From contig NZ_CP012669.1 in assembly GCF_001281485.1 (NCBI RefSeq), positions 2,387,501 to 2,451,500 on the forward strand: a stretch of DNA of 64,000 nt, in the 5' to 3' direction. The position numbers were made by a program, and so were the translations under genes. The notes beneath the pieces were generated by a model, which had not been told where the DNA came from, searched no databases, and saw nothing but the letters and a program-made list of their open reading frames with translations. Below are positions 55,734 to 64,000 of the stretch, one piece after another. Within the stretch, counting starts at the first letter, position 1. Every line of letters begins with the position of its first letter. The DNA is from Altererythrobacter epoxidivorans. GTDB taxonomy: Bacteria; Pseudomonadota; Alphaproteobacteria; Sphingomonadales; Sphingomonadaceae.

Positions 55734-55784
55734 TCCGCAAATCCGGACTGGGCGCAGCCCGATGACTGGGGCATAGGTGGCGCC

Positions 55785-56519
55785 ATGCTGACAGCCGCAC
55801 TCGTCTCCATGATTGCCATGACCGTGATCGTCGCGGTGCGATACCTGCTGTCGAGCGGCCTGTTCGCCTGGGCGACGAGGCGGGTGAGACCAGGGCTTTA
55901 CGACGGGCTTGACCGCCAGATCCGGTCCGAAATCGGCTGGTCGCTATTATCCGCTGCCATCTACGGCTTCCCCGCAGGCCTCGTCGCCTGGGGTTGGCAG
56001 AACCATGGCTGGACGCAAATCTACACCGATTTCCAGGCTTATCCGCTGTGGTACCTGCCGGTGTCACTGTTCATATACCTGTTTGCCCACGATACCTGGT
56101 TCTACTGGACCCACCGGTTGATGCACCGGCCGCGCTGGTTTCGCATCGCCCATGCGGTCCACCACGCCAGCCGCCCGCCGACGGCATGGACCGCGATGAG
56201 CTTCCACCCTGTCGAAGCCGTCACCGGCGCCATTGTCATCCCGCTGCTGGTGTTCATCGTGCCGATCCATATCGCCATGCTCGGGACCGTCCTGACCATC
56301 ATGACCGTGATGGGCGTGACCAATCACATGGGATGGGAGATGTTTCCCCGCCGGCTCGTTCATTCCCGGTTGGGCGGATGGTTGATAACTGCCAGCCATC
56401 ACGAGCGACATCACGAAGAGTATCGATGCAATTACGGCCTCTATTTCCGGTTCTGGGATCGCCTGTGCGGGACCGATCGCGGCCTTTCGCAAAAACTGGG
56501 CGGAGCTATGCAATCATGA
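55785..56519 (+). CDS. fatty acid hydroxylase/sterol desaturase family protein
   Basis: A 244-residue membrane protein with four to five hydrophobic helices and the diiron histidine clusters of the family: HDTWFYWTHRLMH, HAVHHASRPP, NHMGWEMFP and HHERHHEEYRCNYG. It should introduce hydroxyl groups into a lipid (fatty acyl chain, sphingoid base or carotenoid ring are the usual substrates in this order). The stop overlaps the DUF2141 gene start by four bases (ATGA), so the two are coupled. Confidence 0.9.
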   Translation: MLTAALVSMIAMTVIVAVRYLLSSGLFAWATRRVRPGLYDGLDRQIRSEIGWSLLSAAIYGFPAGLVAWGWQNHGWTQIYTDFQAYPLWYLPVSLFIYLFAHDTWFYWTHRLMHRPRWFRIAHAVHHASRPPTAWTAMSFHPVEAVTGAIVIPLLVFIVPIHIAMLGTVLTIMTVMGVTNHMGWEMFPRRLVHSRLGGWLITASHHERHHEEYRCNYGLYFRFWDRLCGTDRGLSQKLGGAMQS

Positions 56520-56962
56520 AGAAACCCGCTGCGCTGATCCTGGCCGCTGCAAGTGCAACCTTGCTGACGGGCGCCACACCGCCGACCAACGGGCAGGTGT
56601 CGATCACCATCACGAACCTGCGCTCGAGCGAGGGAGTCGTTCGCGCCTGCATGACGACGCAGCCCGATGTCTTCCCGAGATGCCGCAAGGATGCCGCATC
56701 CCATCGCACCGTCGTTCCGGCGGGGAAGGAGGTCCATCTGACCTTCGATAACGTCAAGCCGGGGCGCTATGCCGTCGCCCTGCTTCATGACGAGAACGAC
56801 AATGGCAAGGCCGACCGGGCGCTGGGCATGATGCCCAAGGAAGGGTTCGGCTTTTCCCGCGATGCGCCGGTGCGCATGGGTCCGCCAAAGTTCGACGAAG
56901 CCGCTTTCGACTATGCAGGTGACGCCAAGGTGCTGACCATCCGCATGCGCTACATGCTCTGA
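56516..56962 (+). CDS. exported DUF2141 family protein
   Basis: A 148-residue secreted protein with signal MKKPAALILAAASATLLTGA. The mature domain matches the first DUF2141 protein of the window: VSITITNLRSSEGVVRACM, KEVHLTFDNVKPGRYAVALL, HDENDNGKADRALGMMPKEG (the D-x-N-x-N-G-K-x-D loop) and the closing LTIRMRYML. Function is unknown. The start overlaps the hydroxylase stop, suggesting the two act together, perhaps on an envelope lipid. Confidence 0.85.
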   Translation: MKKPAALILAAASATLLTGATPPTNGQVSITITNLRSSEGVVRACMTTQPDVFPRCRKDAASHRTVVPAGKEVHLTFDNVKPGRYAVALLHDENDNGKADRALGMMPKEGFGFSRDAPVRMGPPKFDEAAFDYAGDAKVLTIRMRYML

Positions 56963-57031
56963 ATCAGGACATTTGCCTGCGTGACGTCACGAAGCTGCCG
57001 CGCCGCCGCGACTGCAAGAAAACGAAATCAT

Positions 57032-57047
57032 TTAACAGTATGTTTAC
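57032..57047 (+). promoter_or_regulatory. CtrA-like site upstream of the acidic PAS protein
   Basis: TTAA-CAGTATG-TTTAC differs by one base from the TTAA-N7-TTAAC consensus of CtrA, the alphaproteobacterial cell-cycle regulator, and lies about 55 bases before the ATG. A nearby GTGAC-tgtaacc-GTCAC inverted repeat (57064-57080) is also present. Both are suggestive only. Confidence 0.3.
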
Positions 57048-57100
57048 CATGTGCCGCCAGAACCGTGACTGTAACCGTCACTTAGGGGGCAAATTGGGTC

Positions 57101-59035
57101 ATGGATACGCTGCGCGGATCGTTCGAATCGTCTGATATTTCAGGCGATGCAGTCGATTACGATCTGACCGAGGATGAAAACGCGGGCGATATGCCGCCTG
57201 CATCCATCGGTCGTGACGAACGGCGCATGCAGGTGCGCGCCTATAACCATTGGGCCGGCCTGCTTGGCGACCACAATTTCCCGTCGATCGAGGATCTCGA
57301 CCCGTCGAGCCTGACCGACTTCGGGCCCTATAGCGTGCTGCTCGACTTCTCGACCGGCATCGAGGATCCCGCCGTCCAGTACCTTGGCGATATGCTCGCC
57401 GCCGAATGCGGTGCAACGGACGAAATCAACAAGCTTTCGGATGTGCCGCCGCGCTCGCTGCTGTCGCGCATCACCGATCACTATCTCCAGATCCTTGCCA
57501 ACCAGGCGCCGATCGGGTTCGAGGCCGAATTCGTCAACCAGCGCGGCTCGACCATCCTTTATCGCGGCATCCTGCTGCCCTTCTCCAGCGACGACGACAC
57601 CATCGATTTCATCTATGGCGTCATCAACTGGAAGGAAATGGCCGACGCCGCGACTGCCGACGAGCTGCTGCTCGAAATCGACCAGGCGATCGAACCTGCC
57701 GAAGCCGAAGTCGAGGAAGACGAGCCGGTCAAGCGCGGCGCCGAGCCGGTAACCGACTGGGCCGATGGCCCGGGCTTCGACGACGAGATCTCTTTTGCCG
57801 ACGACGCCGAAGACGACGCCGATGACATGAACGATGTCGCGCCGCTCGAACTTGGTGCCGAAGACGAAGTCGACTACGGCAGCGACCTGCCCGAACCGGC
57901 CTTCGGAAACTATTCGCTCGAAGACGAATATGACGAGGACGAAGAGGGCGAGGAAGAGGACGAGGCGAATTACGATTTCGCTTCGCTGACCGACCACATT
58001 CGCGCGCCCGTCAAGAAATCCGAAGCGATCGACCTGAACGGTGTCGAAGCCTTCACCGGTCCGCTCGGCGAAGACGGCGACTACGATTATTCGGCCGAAG
58101 TTTCGTGGGACGACGGCAATTACGGAAACGGTTTCGGGCATTCCGACGACGAAATTCCGGCAACTGCCGAAGTCGAGGACGAAGCCGAGGAAGTTGAGAC
58201 TTTCGACCTTGGTGCTTTCGCTCCCTCGGAAGACGAAACATCAGAGGATGAAAACGCATTCGCTTCCGATCTCACGGATGAGTTCGACGCTGCCGAACCA
58301 GCCATTCCGAGCGCTTACGAGCCTGCTCAGCAAGCTGTGGTTCCGGCCGAAGCCGAACCCGCAATGGAAATTCCCGCTGCAGAAGAAGTCACGGACTTCG
58401 ACGAGCCGGTTACCGACGAACTCGATGGCGAAGCCGGCCTCTATGACTATCTCGCATCGGCCCGCGAACTCGCACAGACGGCGCGCAGCTGCGAAGATCG
58501 CAGCCGCACCGCCCTTTATGCTGCGGTCGGCCGCGCCTACGACTTCTCGCTGGCAGCACAGAATGAACCCGCCGCCTATGAAGAGCTCGTCGCAGAAAGC
58601 GGCCTGACCAGCCAGGAACGCGCGCCGATGACCCCGGTCGTCAAGCTCGTGTTCGGCGCCGACTACGACAAGACACGCCTGACCGAATATGCAGCGGTAC
58701 TGAGCCACGCACACCGCGTCGGCATCGAACGCGGCAAGCTCGCAGGCTTCCTTTCCGAAGCAGATGGCGGCCTGAAGGGCGTCGTCAATGCCGAACGCCG
58801 TATGCGCAAGGAAGAACAGGGCAAGCCTGTCGATCCGACCGACGAACCGCGCGCGGCGCTGGCCAGGAAACTGCGCAAGCTCGACCACTTCGGCCTCGAA
58901 GACCTGTCAGCCGAAGGTCCGGAATTCGCCGTCGTGATGATCCGCCGCACCGAAAGCGGCGAGATCGCGGTTCTCGGCGAAATCGACGACGATATTGCCC
59001 TGATCGAACGTGTCGGACGCAAGCTCGTAGGCTAA
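57101..59035 (+). CDS. acidic PAS domain protein of unknown function
   Basis: A 644-residue cytoplasmic-looking protein. Residues about 40-190 form a PAS_5-like domain (RRMQVRAYNHWAGLLGDHNF, FGPYSVLLDFSTGIEDPAVQ, GVINWKEMADA). Residues about 195-460 are an extremely Asp/Glu-rich, low-complexity linker (EDEYDEDEEGEEEDEANYDF and many similar runs). Residues about 460-644 are a helical and then mixed domain (LYDYLASARELAQTARSCED, VVKLVFGADYDKTRLTEYAA, VVMIRRTESGEIAVLGEIDD). No kinase, cyclase or DNA-binding motif is seen. It resembles sphingomonad PAS-domain hypotheticals. Confidence 0.8.
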   Translation: MDTLRGSFESSDISGDAVDYDLTEDENAGDMPPASIGRDERRMQVRAYNHWAGLLGDHNFPSIEDLDPSSLTDFGPYSVLLDFSTGIEDPAVQYLGDMLAAECGATDEINKLSDVPPRSLLSRITDHYLQILANQAPIGFEAEFVNQRGSTILYRGILLPFSSDDDTIDFIYGVINWKEMADAATADELLLEIDQAIEPAEAEVEEDEPVKRGAEPVTDWADGPGFDDEISFADDAEDDADDMNDVAPLELGAEDEVDYGSDLPEPAFGNYSLEDEYDEDEEGEEEDEANYDFASLTDHIRAPVKKSEAIDLNGVEAFTGPLGEDGDYDYSAEVSWDDGNYGNGFGHSDDEIPATAEVEDEAEEVETFDLGAFAPSEDETSEDENAFASDLTDEFDAAEPAIPSAYEPAQQAVVPAEAEPAMEIPAAEEVTDFDEPVTDELDGEAGLYDYLASARELAQTARSCEDRSRTALYAAVGRAYDFSLAAQNEPAAYEELVAESGLTSQERAPMTPVVKLVFGADYDKTRLTEYAAVLSHAHRVGIERGKLAGFLSEADGGLKGVVNAERRMRKEEQGKPVDPTDEPRAALARKLRKLDHFGLEDLSAEGPEFAVVMIRRTESGEIAVLGEIDDDIALIERVGRKLVG

Positions 59036-59108
59036 CAGTTCGCCAACGAAAAACTTCGGGGGGGTGGGGCCTATGCTCCGCCCCCTCGCTGCGTTAGGAC
59101 CATGCGCC

Positions 59109-60203
59109 ATGGTCCTCCCCACCCGTCCGGTTCGCATCCAGCCCTATTACGGTTATCGCAACGAAGATCGCCTTCGCATTTCGGCCCGTGCCCTGCGCGC
59201 AGACCACCATCGGTATGACCGAAGGGGGCGGATCCAGGCGTTCCGGACGATGCTGGCGCACTTTGTCTCGCACGAGGTCGCCGGGCTGGCAGTCAAGCTG
59301 GTGGTCGAGCGTAATGACGGGTTGCGATCCGACCATCACGCTCAAACCGATGCTGAAGGGTTCGTGCATTTCGATGTCGAACTGAACGGCAAATGGCTCC
59401 ATGCGAAGCACACCCGTTGGGAAGTGGTCGAGCTGCACTGGACCAATCGCAATGGCGATCAATGCGTCGAAGGGCATGTCCTCTCACCGGGCGATCACGC
59501 CGATCTCGCGGTCATTTCGGACATAGACGACACCATCATAGAGACAGGCATCACCGGCGGGGTCAGGTCGCTGCTGCGCAACTGGCGCCGCGTTCTTGCC
59601 GAATTGCCGGACGACAGGATCGCCGTGCCGGGGGCGGACGCGTTTTACGGCGCGCTTGGCGGCGGTGCGCTGCTCGATCCCGACATGGCCCAGGCGGGCA
59701 AGGGTGTTCCGGCCACCCACCGCCCATTCTTCTATGTTTCGTCGAGCCCATGGAATCTGTTCTCCTATCTCGTGGCGTTCAAGCAGGCCCGCGGCCTGCC
59801 GCTGGGGCCCATCATGCTGCGCGACTGGGGCATGAATAGCGAGACATTCGGTTCATCGAGCCATGGCGCCCACAAGACCGAAGCGATCGGCGATATCCTC
59901 GCCCATTATCCGCACCTGCGCTTCGCCCTGATCGGCGACGACACCCAGGGCGATCTGCCCGCCTATGCCGAATTGGTCGAACGCTTCCCCACGCGCATCG
60001 CGGCGATTTTCATTCGCACCGCGGCGGGCGAGCCCTTGTCAGCCGAGGAAATCGCGGGGAAGGCGACGATCGAAGCGCACAGCGTGCCCTTATGGCTGGG
60101 TGACGATTATTCGACCGGGCAAAATTTCCTGCGGGCTGCCGGGCTTTCATCCGACCGGGATGCGGAAAAGATTGTCGAAACGGTCGAACAGGAAGCAAAG
60201 TAG
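59109..60203 (+). CDS. App1-like phosphatidate phosphatase (DUF2183) family protein
   Basis: A 364-residue protein with the App1 catalytic domain: VISDIDDTIIETGITGGVRS (the DxDxT motif of HAD-type phosphatases), HRPFFYVSSSPWNLF, GSSSHGAHKTEAIGDILAHYP and LIGDDTQGDLPAYAELVERF. Yeast App1 dephosphorylates phosphatidate. The start ATG 59109 gives MVLPTRPVRIQPYYGYR, the usual family N-terminus; the longer frame upstream is less likely. The next gene begins within 15 bases. Confidence 0.87.
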   Translation: MVLPTRPVRIQPYYGYRNEDRLRISARALRADHHRYDRRGRIQAFRTMLAHFVSHEVAGLAVKLVVERNDGLRSDHHAQTDAEGFVHFDVELNGKWLHAKHTRWEVVELHWTNRNGDQCVEGHVLSPGDHADLAVISDIDDTIIETGITGGVRSLLRNWRRVLAELPDDRIAVPGADAFYGALGGGALLDPDMAQAGKGVPATHRPFFYVSSSPWNLFSYLVAFKQARGLPLGPIMLRDWGMNSETFGSSSHGAHKTEAIGDILAHYPHLRFALIGDDTQGDLPAYAELVERFPTRIAAIFIRTAAGEPLSAEEIAGKATIEAHSVPLWLGDDYSTGQNFLRAAGLSSDRDAEKIVETVEQEAK

Positions 60204-60215
60204 GTGAGTTTGGGG

Positions 60216-61151
60216 ATGAAGGGACGTCGCATGATCTTCTGGGCGCTTGGAATTGTCCTCGCCATTGCAATCATCGCCGGCATTGCGCTGCAGATCGCAA
60301 TCCAGCGCAACGGCCCCGCCGTGCTCAATGCCTTCGACAAGGTCACGGGCGGCGATGCCGGGGTCACGCGCAGCGAGGCGATCTCATACGGTCCGGACCC
60401 GCAGCAGCGCCTGTTCGTCCTGCGCCAGGACGCGACGCCTGCAGATAGCAAGCTCCCCGTCATTGTCTTCGTCCACGGCGGCAGCTGGCGCAGCGGCGAC
60501 CCTGACGACTACGACTTCACCGGCCGCACGCTTGCGCCCAGTGGCTACATCGTCGTCAATGCCGGCTACCGGCTGGGTGCAAAGGGTGCCTATCCCGCCA
60601 TGCTGGAGGATGGTGCGGCATCTGTGCGGTGGGTGCGAGAGAACATCGCCGAATACGGGGGAGACCCGGACCACATCATCCTGGTTGGCCATTCGGCAGG
60701 CGCCTACAACGTCGCAATGCTCGCCCTCGACCCCAGGTGGCTGGCAAGTGAAGGTGTCCCCGCAAGTTCTATCGCAGGTGTGGTGGGGCTGTCCGGACCC
60801 TATGACTTTTTTCCGTTCGACACGGATTCGACCCGCGATGCATTCGGCAATGCCACCGATCCGGAAGGCACCCAGCCGGTCAATCTCGTTCGCAAGGGCG
60901 CCCCACCCTTCCTGTTGATCCATGGGCTGCAGGACACATTGGTGAAGCCGCGCAACAGCCAGGCTCTGGCACGCAAGCTGGAAGGCGCCGGAGTAGAAGT
61001 GAAACTCGAAGAGTATCCGGCCATGGACCACAACGATCCCCTTCTCGCGCTCGCATCCCCATGGCGGGGGCGCCGCGACGTCCTGGCCGAAATCCTGCAG
61101 TTTGCTGCCGAGGTGCGCTCTTCAGTTCCGGTTCAGGGCGAAACACGGTAG
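60216..61151 (+). CDS. membrane-anchored alpha/beta hydrolase (BD-FAE/lipase-like)
   Basis: A 311-residue hydrolase with an N-terminal membrane anchor or uncleaved signal (MIFWALGIVLAIAIIAGIAL). The catalytic domain has the oxyanion loop VIVFVHGGSWRSGD, nucleophile elbow VGHSAGAYNV, acidic residue in LLIHGLQDTLVKP and His in YPAMDHNDP. The HGGSW loop places it in the esterase/BD-FAE-like group. Possible starts are GTG 60204, ATG 60216 and ATG 60231; the last has AAGGGA upstream. The substrate is unknown. It faces the periplasm if the anchor is N-terminal. Confidence 0.85.
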   Translation: MKGRRMIFWALGIVLAIAIIAGIALQIAIQRNGPAVLNAFDKVTGGDAGVTRSEAISYGPDPQQRLFVLRQDATPADSKLPVIVFVHGGSWRSGDPDDYDFTGRTLAPSGYIVVNAGYRLGAKGAYPAMLEDGAASVRWVRENIAEYGGDPDHIILVGHSAGAYNVAMLALDPRWLASEGVPASSIAGVVGLSGPYDFFPFDTDSTRDAFGNATDPEGTQPVNLVRKGAPPFLLIHGLQDTLVKPRNSQALARKLEGAGVEVKLEEYPAMDHNDPLLALASPWRGRRDVLAEILQFAAEVRSSVPVQGETR

Positions 61152-61161
61152 AACCGACCCA

Positions 61162-62517
61162 ATGCGCCTGTTGTCCAAGCTTTTAGCCCTCGTGCTCGCC
61201 CTGTCGTTGAGCGCGCAGCCCGCAATGGCGCAATCCGTCCTGCGCGATGCAGAGACCGAGGCGCTCCTGCAGGATCTCGCCGATCCGCTGGTCGAGGCCG
61301 CGGGCCTTGCGCCAGGCAATGTCGACATAGTCCTGCTCAACGATCCGTCGATCAACGCCTTCGTGGCGGGTGGTCAGGCGATCTACATCCATAGCGGCCT
61401 GATCCATGCGGCCGATAATGCCAACCAGGTGCAAGGCGTGATCGCGCATGAACTTGGGCACATCACCGGCGGACATATCGTGCGCTATGGCGAAGGTATT
61501 TCGGACGCCAGCAACATTTCGATCCTGAGCCTGCTGCTCGGTGTCGGAGCTGCCGTGGCCGGGGCTGGCGATGCCGCAATGGGCGTGATGATGGCGGGGC
61601 AGCGCGCTGCACTGGGCAAGTTCCTTGCCTTCAGCCGCGTGCAGGAATCCTCTGCCGATGCCGCCGGTGCGCAATATCTTTCGACCGCGGGCATTTCCGG
61701 CAAGGGTTCGCTCGAATTCTTCGGCAAACTGCAGAACCAAGCCCAGCGCTATGGCCGCGACCAGAGCGAGGAAGCATCGTTCAACCAGACGCACCCTCTT
61801 TCTGCCGAACGCATCACCCGCCTGCGCGAGGATTACGTTCGCGACCCTGCGTGGGAGCGCGAAACAGACCCCGCGCTGGAGGCAAGGTTCCAGCGCGTGA
61901 AGGCGAAACTTTACGGCTTCCTCACGCCGCCCGACCGCACGCTCGTCTATTATCCGGAGAGCGACCAGCGGGTCGAAGCGCACTATGCCCGCGCCTACGC
62001 CTATCACAAGGAAGCGTTGATCGCTGATGCTCTTTCGGAAACGGATGCGCTGCTCGCGAAGGACCCCAACGACCCTTATTTTCTCGAATTGAAGGGGCAG
62101 GTCCTGCTGGAATCGGGGCGCCCCGACGAAGCTCTCCCGGCGCTGCGCAAGGCAACCGAGCTGTCGAAGAACGAGCCGCTGATCGCCTCGATCCTTGGCC
62201 ACGCGCTCATCGCGACAGAGGACCAGTCTAACTTCGAAGAAGCCGAGCAAGTGTTGCGCGCAGCTGTGGCTCGCGACCGGCTGAACCCCTTCGCCTGGTA
62301 CCAGCTGGGCGTCGTCTATGCGGCGCGGGGTGATATGCCACGTGCGCGGCTCGCCAGTGCAGAACAACAGGTCATGAACCGGCGCTATGCCGAGGCATTG
62401 CGCAGCGCGCAGGTCGCAGAGGAGGGCCTGCCGGTCGGTTCGCCGGACTGGATCAGGGCACAGGATATATCCTTCCAGGCGCGCGCCGAACTGGAACGGA
62501 TACGCGACAGGAAATAG
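61162..62517 (+). CDS. M48 family metalloprotease with TPR repeats (BepA-like)
   Basis: A 451-residue exported protein with a Sec signal (LLALVLALSLSAQPAMAQ). The protease domain has NDPSINAFVAGGQAIYI, the zinc motif GVIAHELGHITGGHI (HExxH) and the third ligand in VQESSADAAGAQYL. The C-terminal half is TPR repeats (DPNDPYFLELKGQVLLESGR, NPFAWYQLGVVYAARGDMPR). This is the architecture of BepA/YfgC, a periplasmic protease and chaperone that handles outer membrane protein and LPS-assembly quality control. A DsbA-like protein and another M48 protein follow directly. Confidence 0.93.
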   Translation: MRLLSKLLALVLALSLSAQPAMAQSVLRDAETEALLQDLADPLVEAAGLAPGNVDIVLLNDPSINAFVAGGQAIYIHSGLIHAADNANQVQGVIAHELGHITGGHIVRYGEGISDASNISILSLLLGVGAAVAGAGDAAMGVMMAGQRAALGKFLAFSRVQESSADAAGAQYLSTAGISGKGSLEFFGKLQNQAQRYGRDQSEEASFNQTHPLSAERITRLREDYVRDPAWERETDPALEARFQRVKAKLYGFLTPPDRTLVYYPESDQRVEAHYARAYAYHKEALIADALSETDALLAKDPNDPYFLELKGQVLLESGRPDEALPALRKATELSKNEPLIASILGHALIATEDQSNFEEAEQVLRAAVARDRLNPFAWYQLGVVYAARGDMPRARLASAEQQVMNRRYAEALRSAQVAEEGLPVGSPDWIRAQDISFQARAELERIRDRK

Positions 62518-62534
62518 GTGGGGGCAACCAGGAA

Positions 62535-63227
62535 ATGCTAAGACAATCACTGCTGACGGCAGCGCTCGCGCTGGTTTTCGGTTTTCTCGGCGCAGGCCTG
62601 TTCAGCTGGACCGGCATGGCCAACAGCCAGACGCGTGCCTATCTCCTCGAAAACCCCGAAATCCTGCCGGAAATGGCAGATGCGTGGCAGCGACAAGAAG
62701 GCGAGCGCAAGCTGGCCAGCGTGACCGACACGGTCAGCGAGCCCTTCCCGGGCGCAGTGCTCGGCAACCCCAATGGCAGCAAGGTTCTGGTCGAGTTCGC
62801 CGATTACAATTGCGGCTATTGCAAGCAGAGCCAGGAGGATGTGGCGCGGCTGCTCGATTCCGATCCCGAGTTGAAGATCGTCATTCGCGAATGGCCTATC
62901 TTCCAGGGCAGCGAGATGGCCTCGCGCATGGCCCTCGCCGCCGCGAAACAGGGCAAATACGCCGAATTCCACGAGGTGATGTACCGCCTCGCACCCGCAA
63001 CGCCCGAAACCATCAACCAGGCTGCGCGTGAAGTCGGACTGGACATGGAACAGGCGCAGGTGGACGGCGCAGCGCCAGATGTCGACCGTGAGCTAGCGAG
63101 CAATTACGCCCTCGCCCAGCAACTCGGCTTTTCGGGGACCCCAAGTTGGGTGACGTCGAACAAGGTGTTCGAAGGTGCAGTCGGTTTCGGAGCTCTCAGG
63201 AAAGCGATCGACAGCGCCGGCGAGTGA
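62535..63227 (+). CDS. DsbA family thioredoxin-like protein
   Basis: A 230-residue periplasmic thiol oxidoreductase: N-terminal membrane anchor or signal (LLTAALALVFGFLGAGLFSW), a spacer, then the thioredoxin fold with VEFADYNCGYCKQSQED (C-G-Y-C active site) and the cis-Pro loop GFSGTPSWV, typical of the ScsC/Com1-like DsbA group. It may introduce or shuffle disulfides in envelope proteins. Coupled to the next gene by a TGATG overlap. Confidence 0.93.
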   Translation: MLRQSLLTAALALVFGFLGAGLFSWTGMANSQTRAYLLENPEILPEMADAWQRQEGERKLASVTDTVSEPFPGAVLGNPNGSKVLVEFADYNCGYCKQSQEDVARLLDSDPELKIVIREWPIFQGSEMASRMALAAAKQGKYAEFHEVMYRLAPATPETINQAAREVGLDMEQAQVDGAAPDVDRELASNYALAQQLGFSGTPSWVTSNKVFEGAVGFGALRKAIDSAGE

Positions 63228-64000
63228 TGTTCGGCCGCCTGCTCATTGCCGGACTGCTGTTCGCCAGCGTCCCTCACGGCGCGGCTCTGGCGAGTGACGA
63301 TGGTACGACTGCCGGATTGCGAAATACCCTGCGCGACTTCCAGGCGAAGGAAGCGCGCCTGTTCGAAGCCGGCTGGCGGCTTGCGCGGGGAAATGCGGCC
63401 TATTGCGAGGACAAGGAGCTTTCGCTCGGCTGGCTGCTCCACGATGCCGCTGCTTACGGCGATGCGGCTGCGGTGCGTGATGCACTCGGCCTGCAGGGCG
63501 ACATCGCAGTCCAGGCAGTCGCTTCCGGGTCGCCGGCAGCGCTCGCAGGAATAACGGCAGACGCCGCGCTCATCTCGGTCAACGAGGTGCAGATCGCCGA
63601 ACAGTTTCCAGCAATGGTCCCGGCCTGGCAGAGGATCCTAGAGGTCAATCGGGCGGTGGCTTTCGAACTCAGTCCCGATTCCCGTGTCGTGGTCGCCTGG
63701 GCTTTGCCTACAGGAGACGTGTCGGCAGAGGAAATCCTGCCGGTCGAAACCTGCGCCACGCGGTTCGAGCTGACCCCGAAAGGCGATCAGGCTCTTGCAG
63801 ATGGCAAACGGGTTCAATTCGGGGCGGAATTTGTCGGGATGGACTACCCGGATGACGAGTTCGCAGCGGCGGTTGCGCACGAGCTGGCGCATAACCTCCT
63901 CCGCCATCGCGCATGGCTCGACACCGAGGGCCGCAAGCGCAGGAACTTGCGACTGACCGAGCGCGAGTCGGACCGCCTGATGCCCTGGCTACTCGCCAAT
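63227..64000 (+). CDS. M48-like peptidase with PDZ segment, partial (3' end outside window)
   Basis: The frame from ATG 63227 is open to the end of the window (258 codons). It begins with a signal (LLIAGLLFASVPHGAALAS), continues with a PDZ-like segment (VASGSPAALAGITADAALIS) and reaches an M48-type zinc motif AVAHELAHNLLRHR, with a downstream Glu in TERESDRLMPWLLAN as a likely third ligand. A periplasmic metalloprotease is inferred; the C-terminus is missing. It shares a base with the stop of the DsbA-like gene. Confidence 0.85.
   Translation, partial: MFGRLLIAGLLFASVPHGAALASDDGTTAGLRNTLRDFQAKEARLFEAGWRLARGNAAYCEDKELSLGWLLHDAAAYGDAAAVRDALGLQGDIAVQAVASGSPAALAGITADAALISVNEVQIAEQFPAMVPAWQRILEVNRAVAFELSPDSRVVVAWALPTGDVSAEEILPVETCATRFELTPKGDQALADGKRVQFGAEFVGMDYPDDEFAAAVAHELAHNLLRHRAWLDTEGRKRRNLRLTERESDRLMPWLLAN

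Overview
The window reads as a contiguous, gene-dense piece of chromosome from an alphaproteobacterium of the order Sphingomonadales, most likely Erythrobacteraceae. This is an inference from gene families, G+C-rich codon use and neighbourhoods: a large 180-kDa-class NAD-glutamate dehydrogenase, a CYP153-type P450, MmcB, a Xanthomonas/Caulobacter-type TonB receptor with SapC, JmjC-cupin and tryptophan-halogenase genes, DUF2141 proteins and exported Msr enzymes. No sequence search was possible. Both ends cut genes (a PhoD-type phosphatase at the left, an M48/PDZ peptidase at the right). No gap between genes exceeds 300 bases; the largest are 36070-36342 and 3173-3402. I saw no rRNA, insertion sequence, prophage or CRISPR array.

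Layout. 1-3.2 kb: Tat-exported PhoD phosphatase (minus), then a plus-strand unit of alpha/beta hydrolase, TPR protein and flavin monooxygenase-like protein. 3.4-8.1 kb: NAD-glutamate dehydrogenase. 8.1-15.4 kb: ferredoxin reductase, family III CoA-transferase, convergent queG, an ABC-2 type exporter pair and a CYP153-like P450. 15.4-20.6 kb: exported MsrB, then a minus-strand envelope-glycan-like cassette (FAD mutase-like protein, GtrA, GT-C-like membrane protein) and a double-PilZ protein. 20.7-21.7 kb: tRNA-Leu, ihfB, GntR regulator. 21.9-27 kb: POT peptide transporter, two tandem exported amidohydrolases and NnrU. 27.2-36.1 kb, all minus: crotonase, small lipoprotein, dxs, Fur/Zur-type regulator, exported MsrA with a tiny coupled membrane protein, purH, heparinase-like protein, rpe. 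36.3-40.1 kb: DUF2141 protein, lipid kinase with a coupled nucleotidyltransferase-like protein, M20 peptidase.

40.1-54.4 kb is the most distinctive part: nine minus-strand genes in a row. In transcription order they are a TonB-dependent receptor, tryptophan halogenase-like protein 2, SapC, JmjC/cupin-8, halogenase-like protein 1, a LacI regulator, an MFS permease, a periplasmic GH3 glucosidase and a FucP-type sugar symporter. The simplest reading is a beta-glucoside or beta-glucan uptake and degradation locus under LacI control. AACGTT-centred palindromes precede both the receptor and the GH3 gene. The role of the paired flavin halogenase homologues with SapC and a JmjC protein is not explained by sugar catabolism and is the best candidate here for undescribed biology.

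54.5-64 kb, plus strand apart from the tRNA: tRNA-Arg, a small hypothetical protein, mmcB, a fatty acid hydroxylase-family protein coupled to a second DUF2141 protein, a long acidic PAS protein, an App1-type phosphatase, an alpha/beta hydrolase, and a run of three exported proteins (BepA-like M48 peptidase with TPRs, DsbA-like thioredoxin, M48/PDZ peptidase) that looks like an envelope protein quality-control unit.
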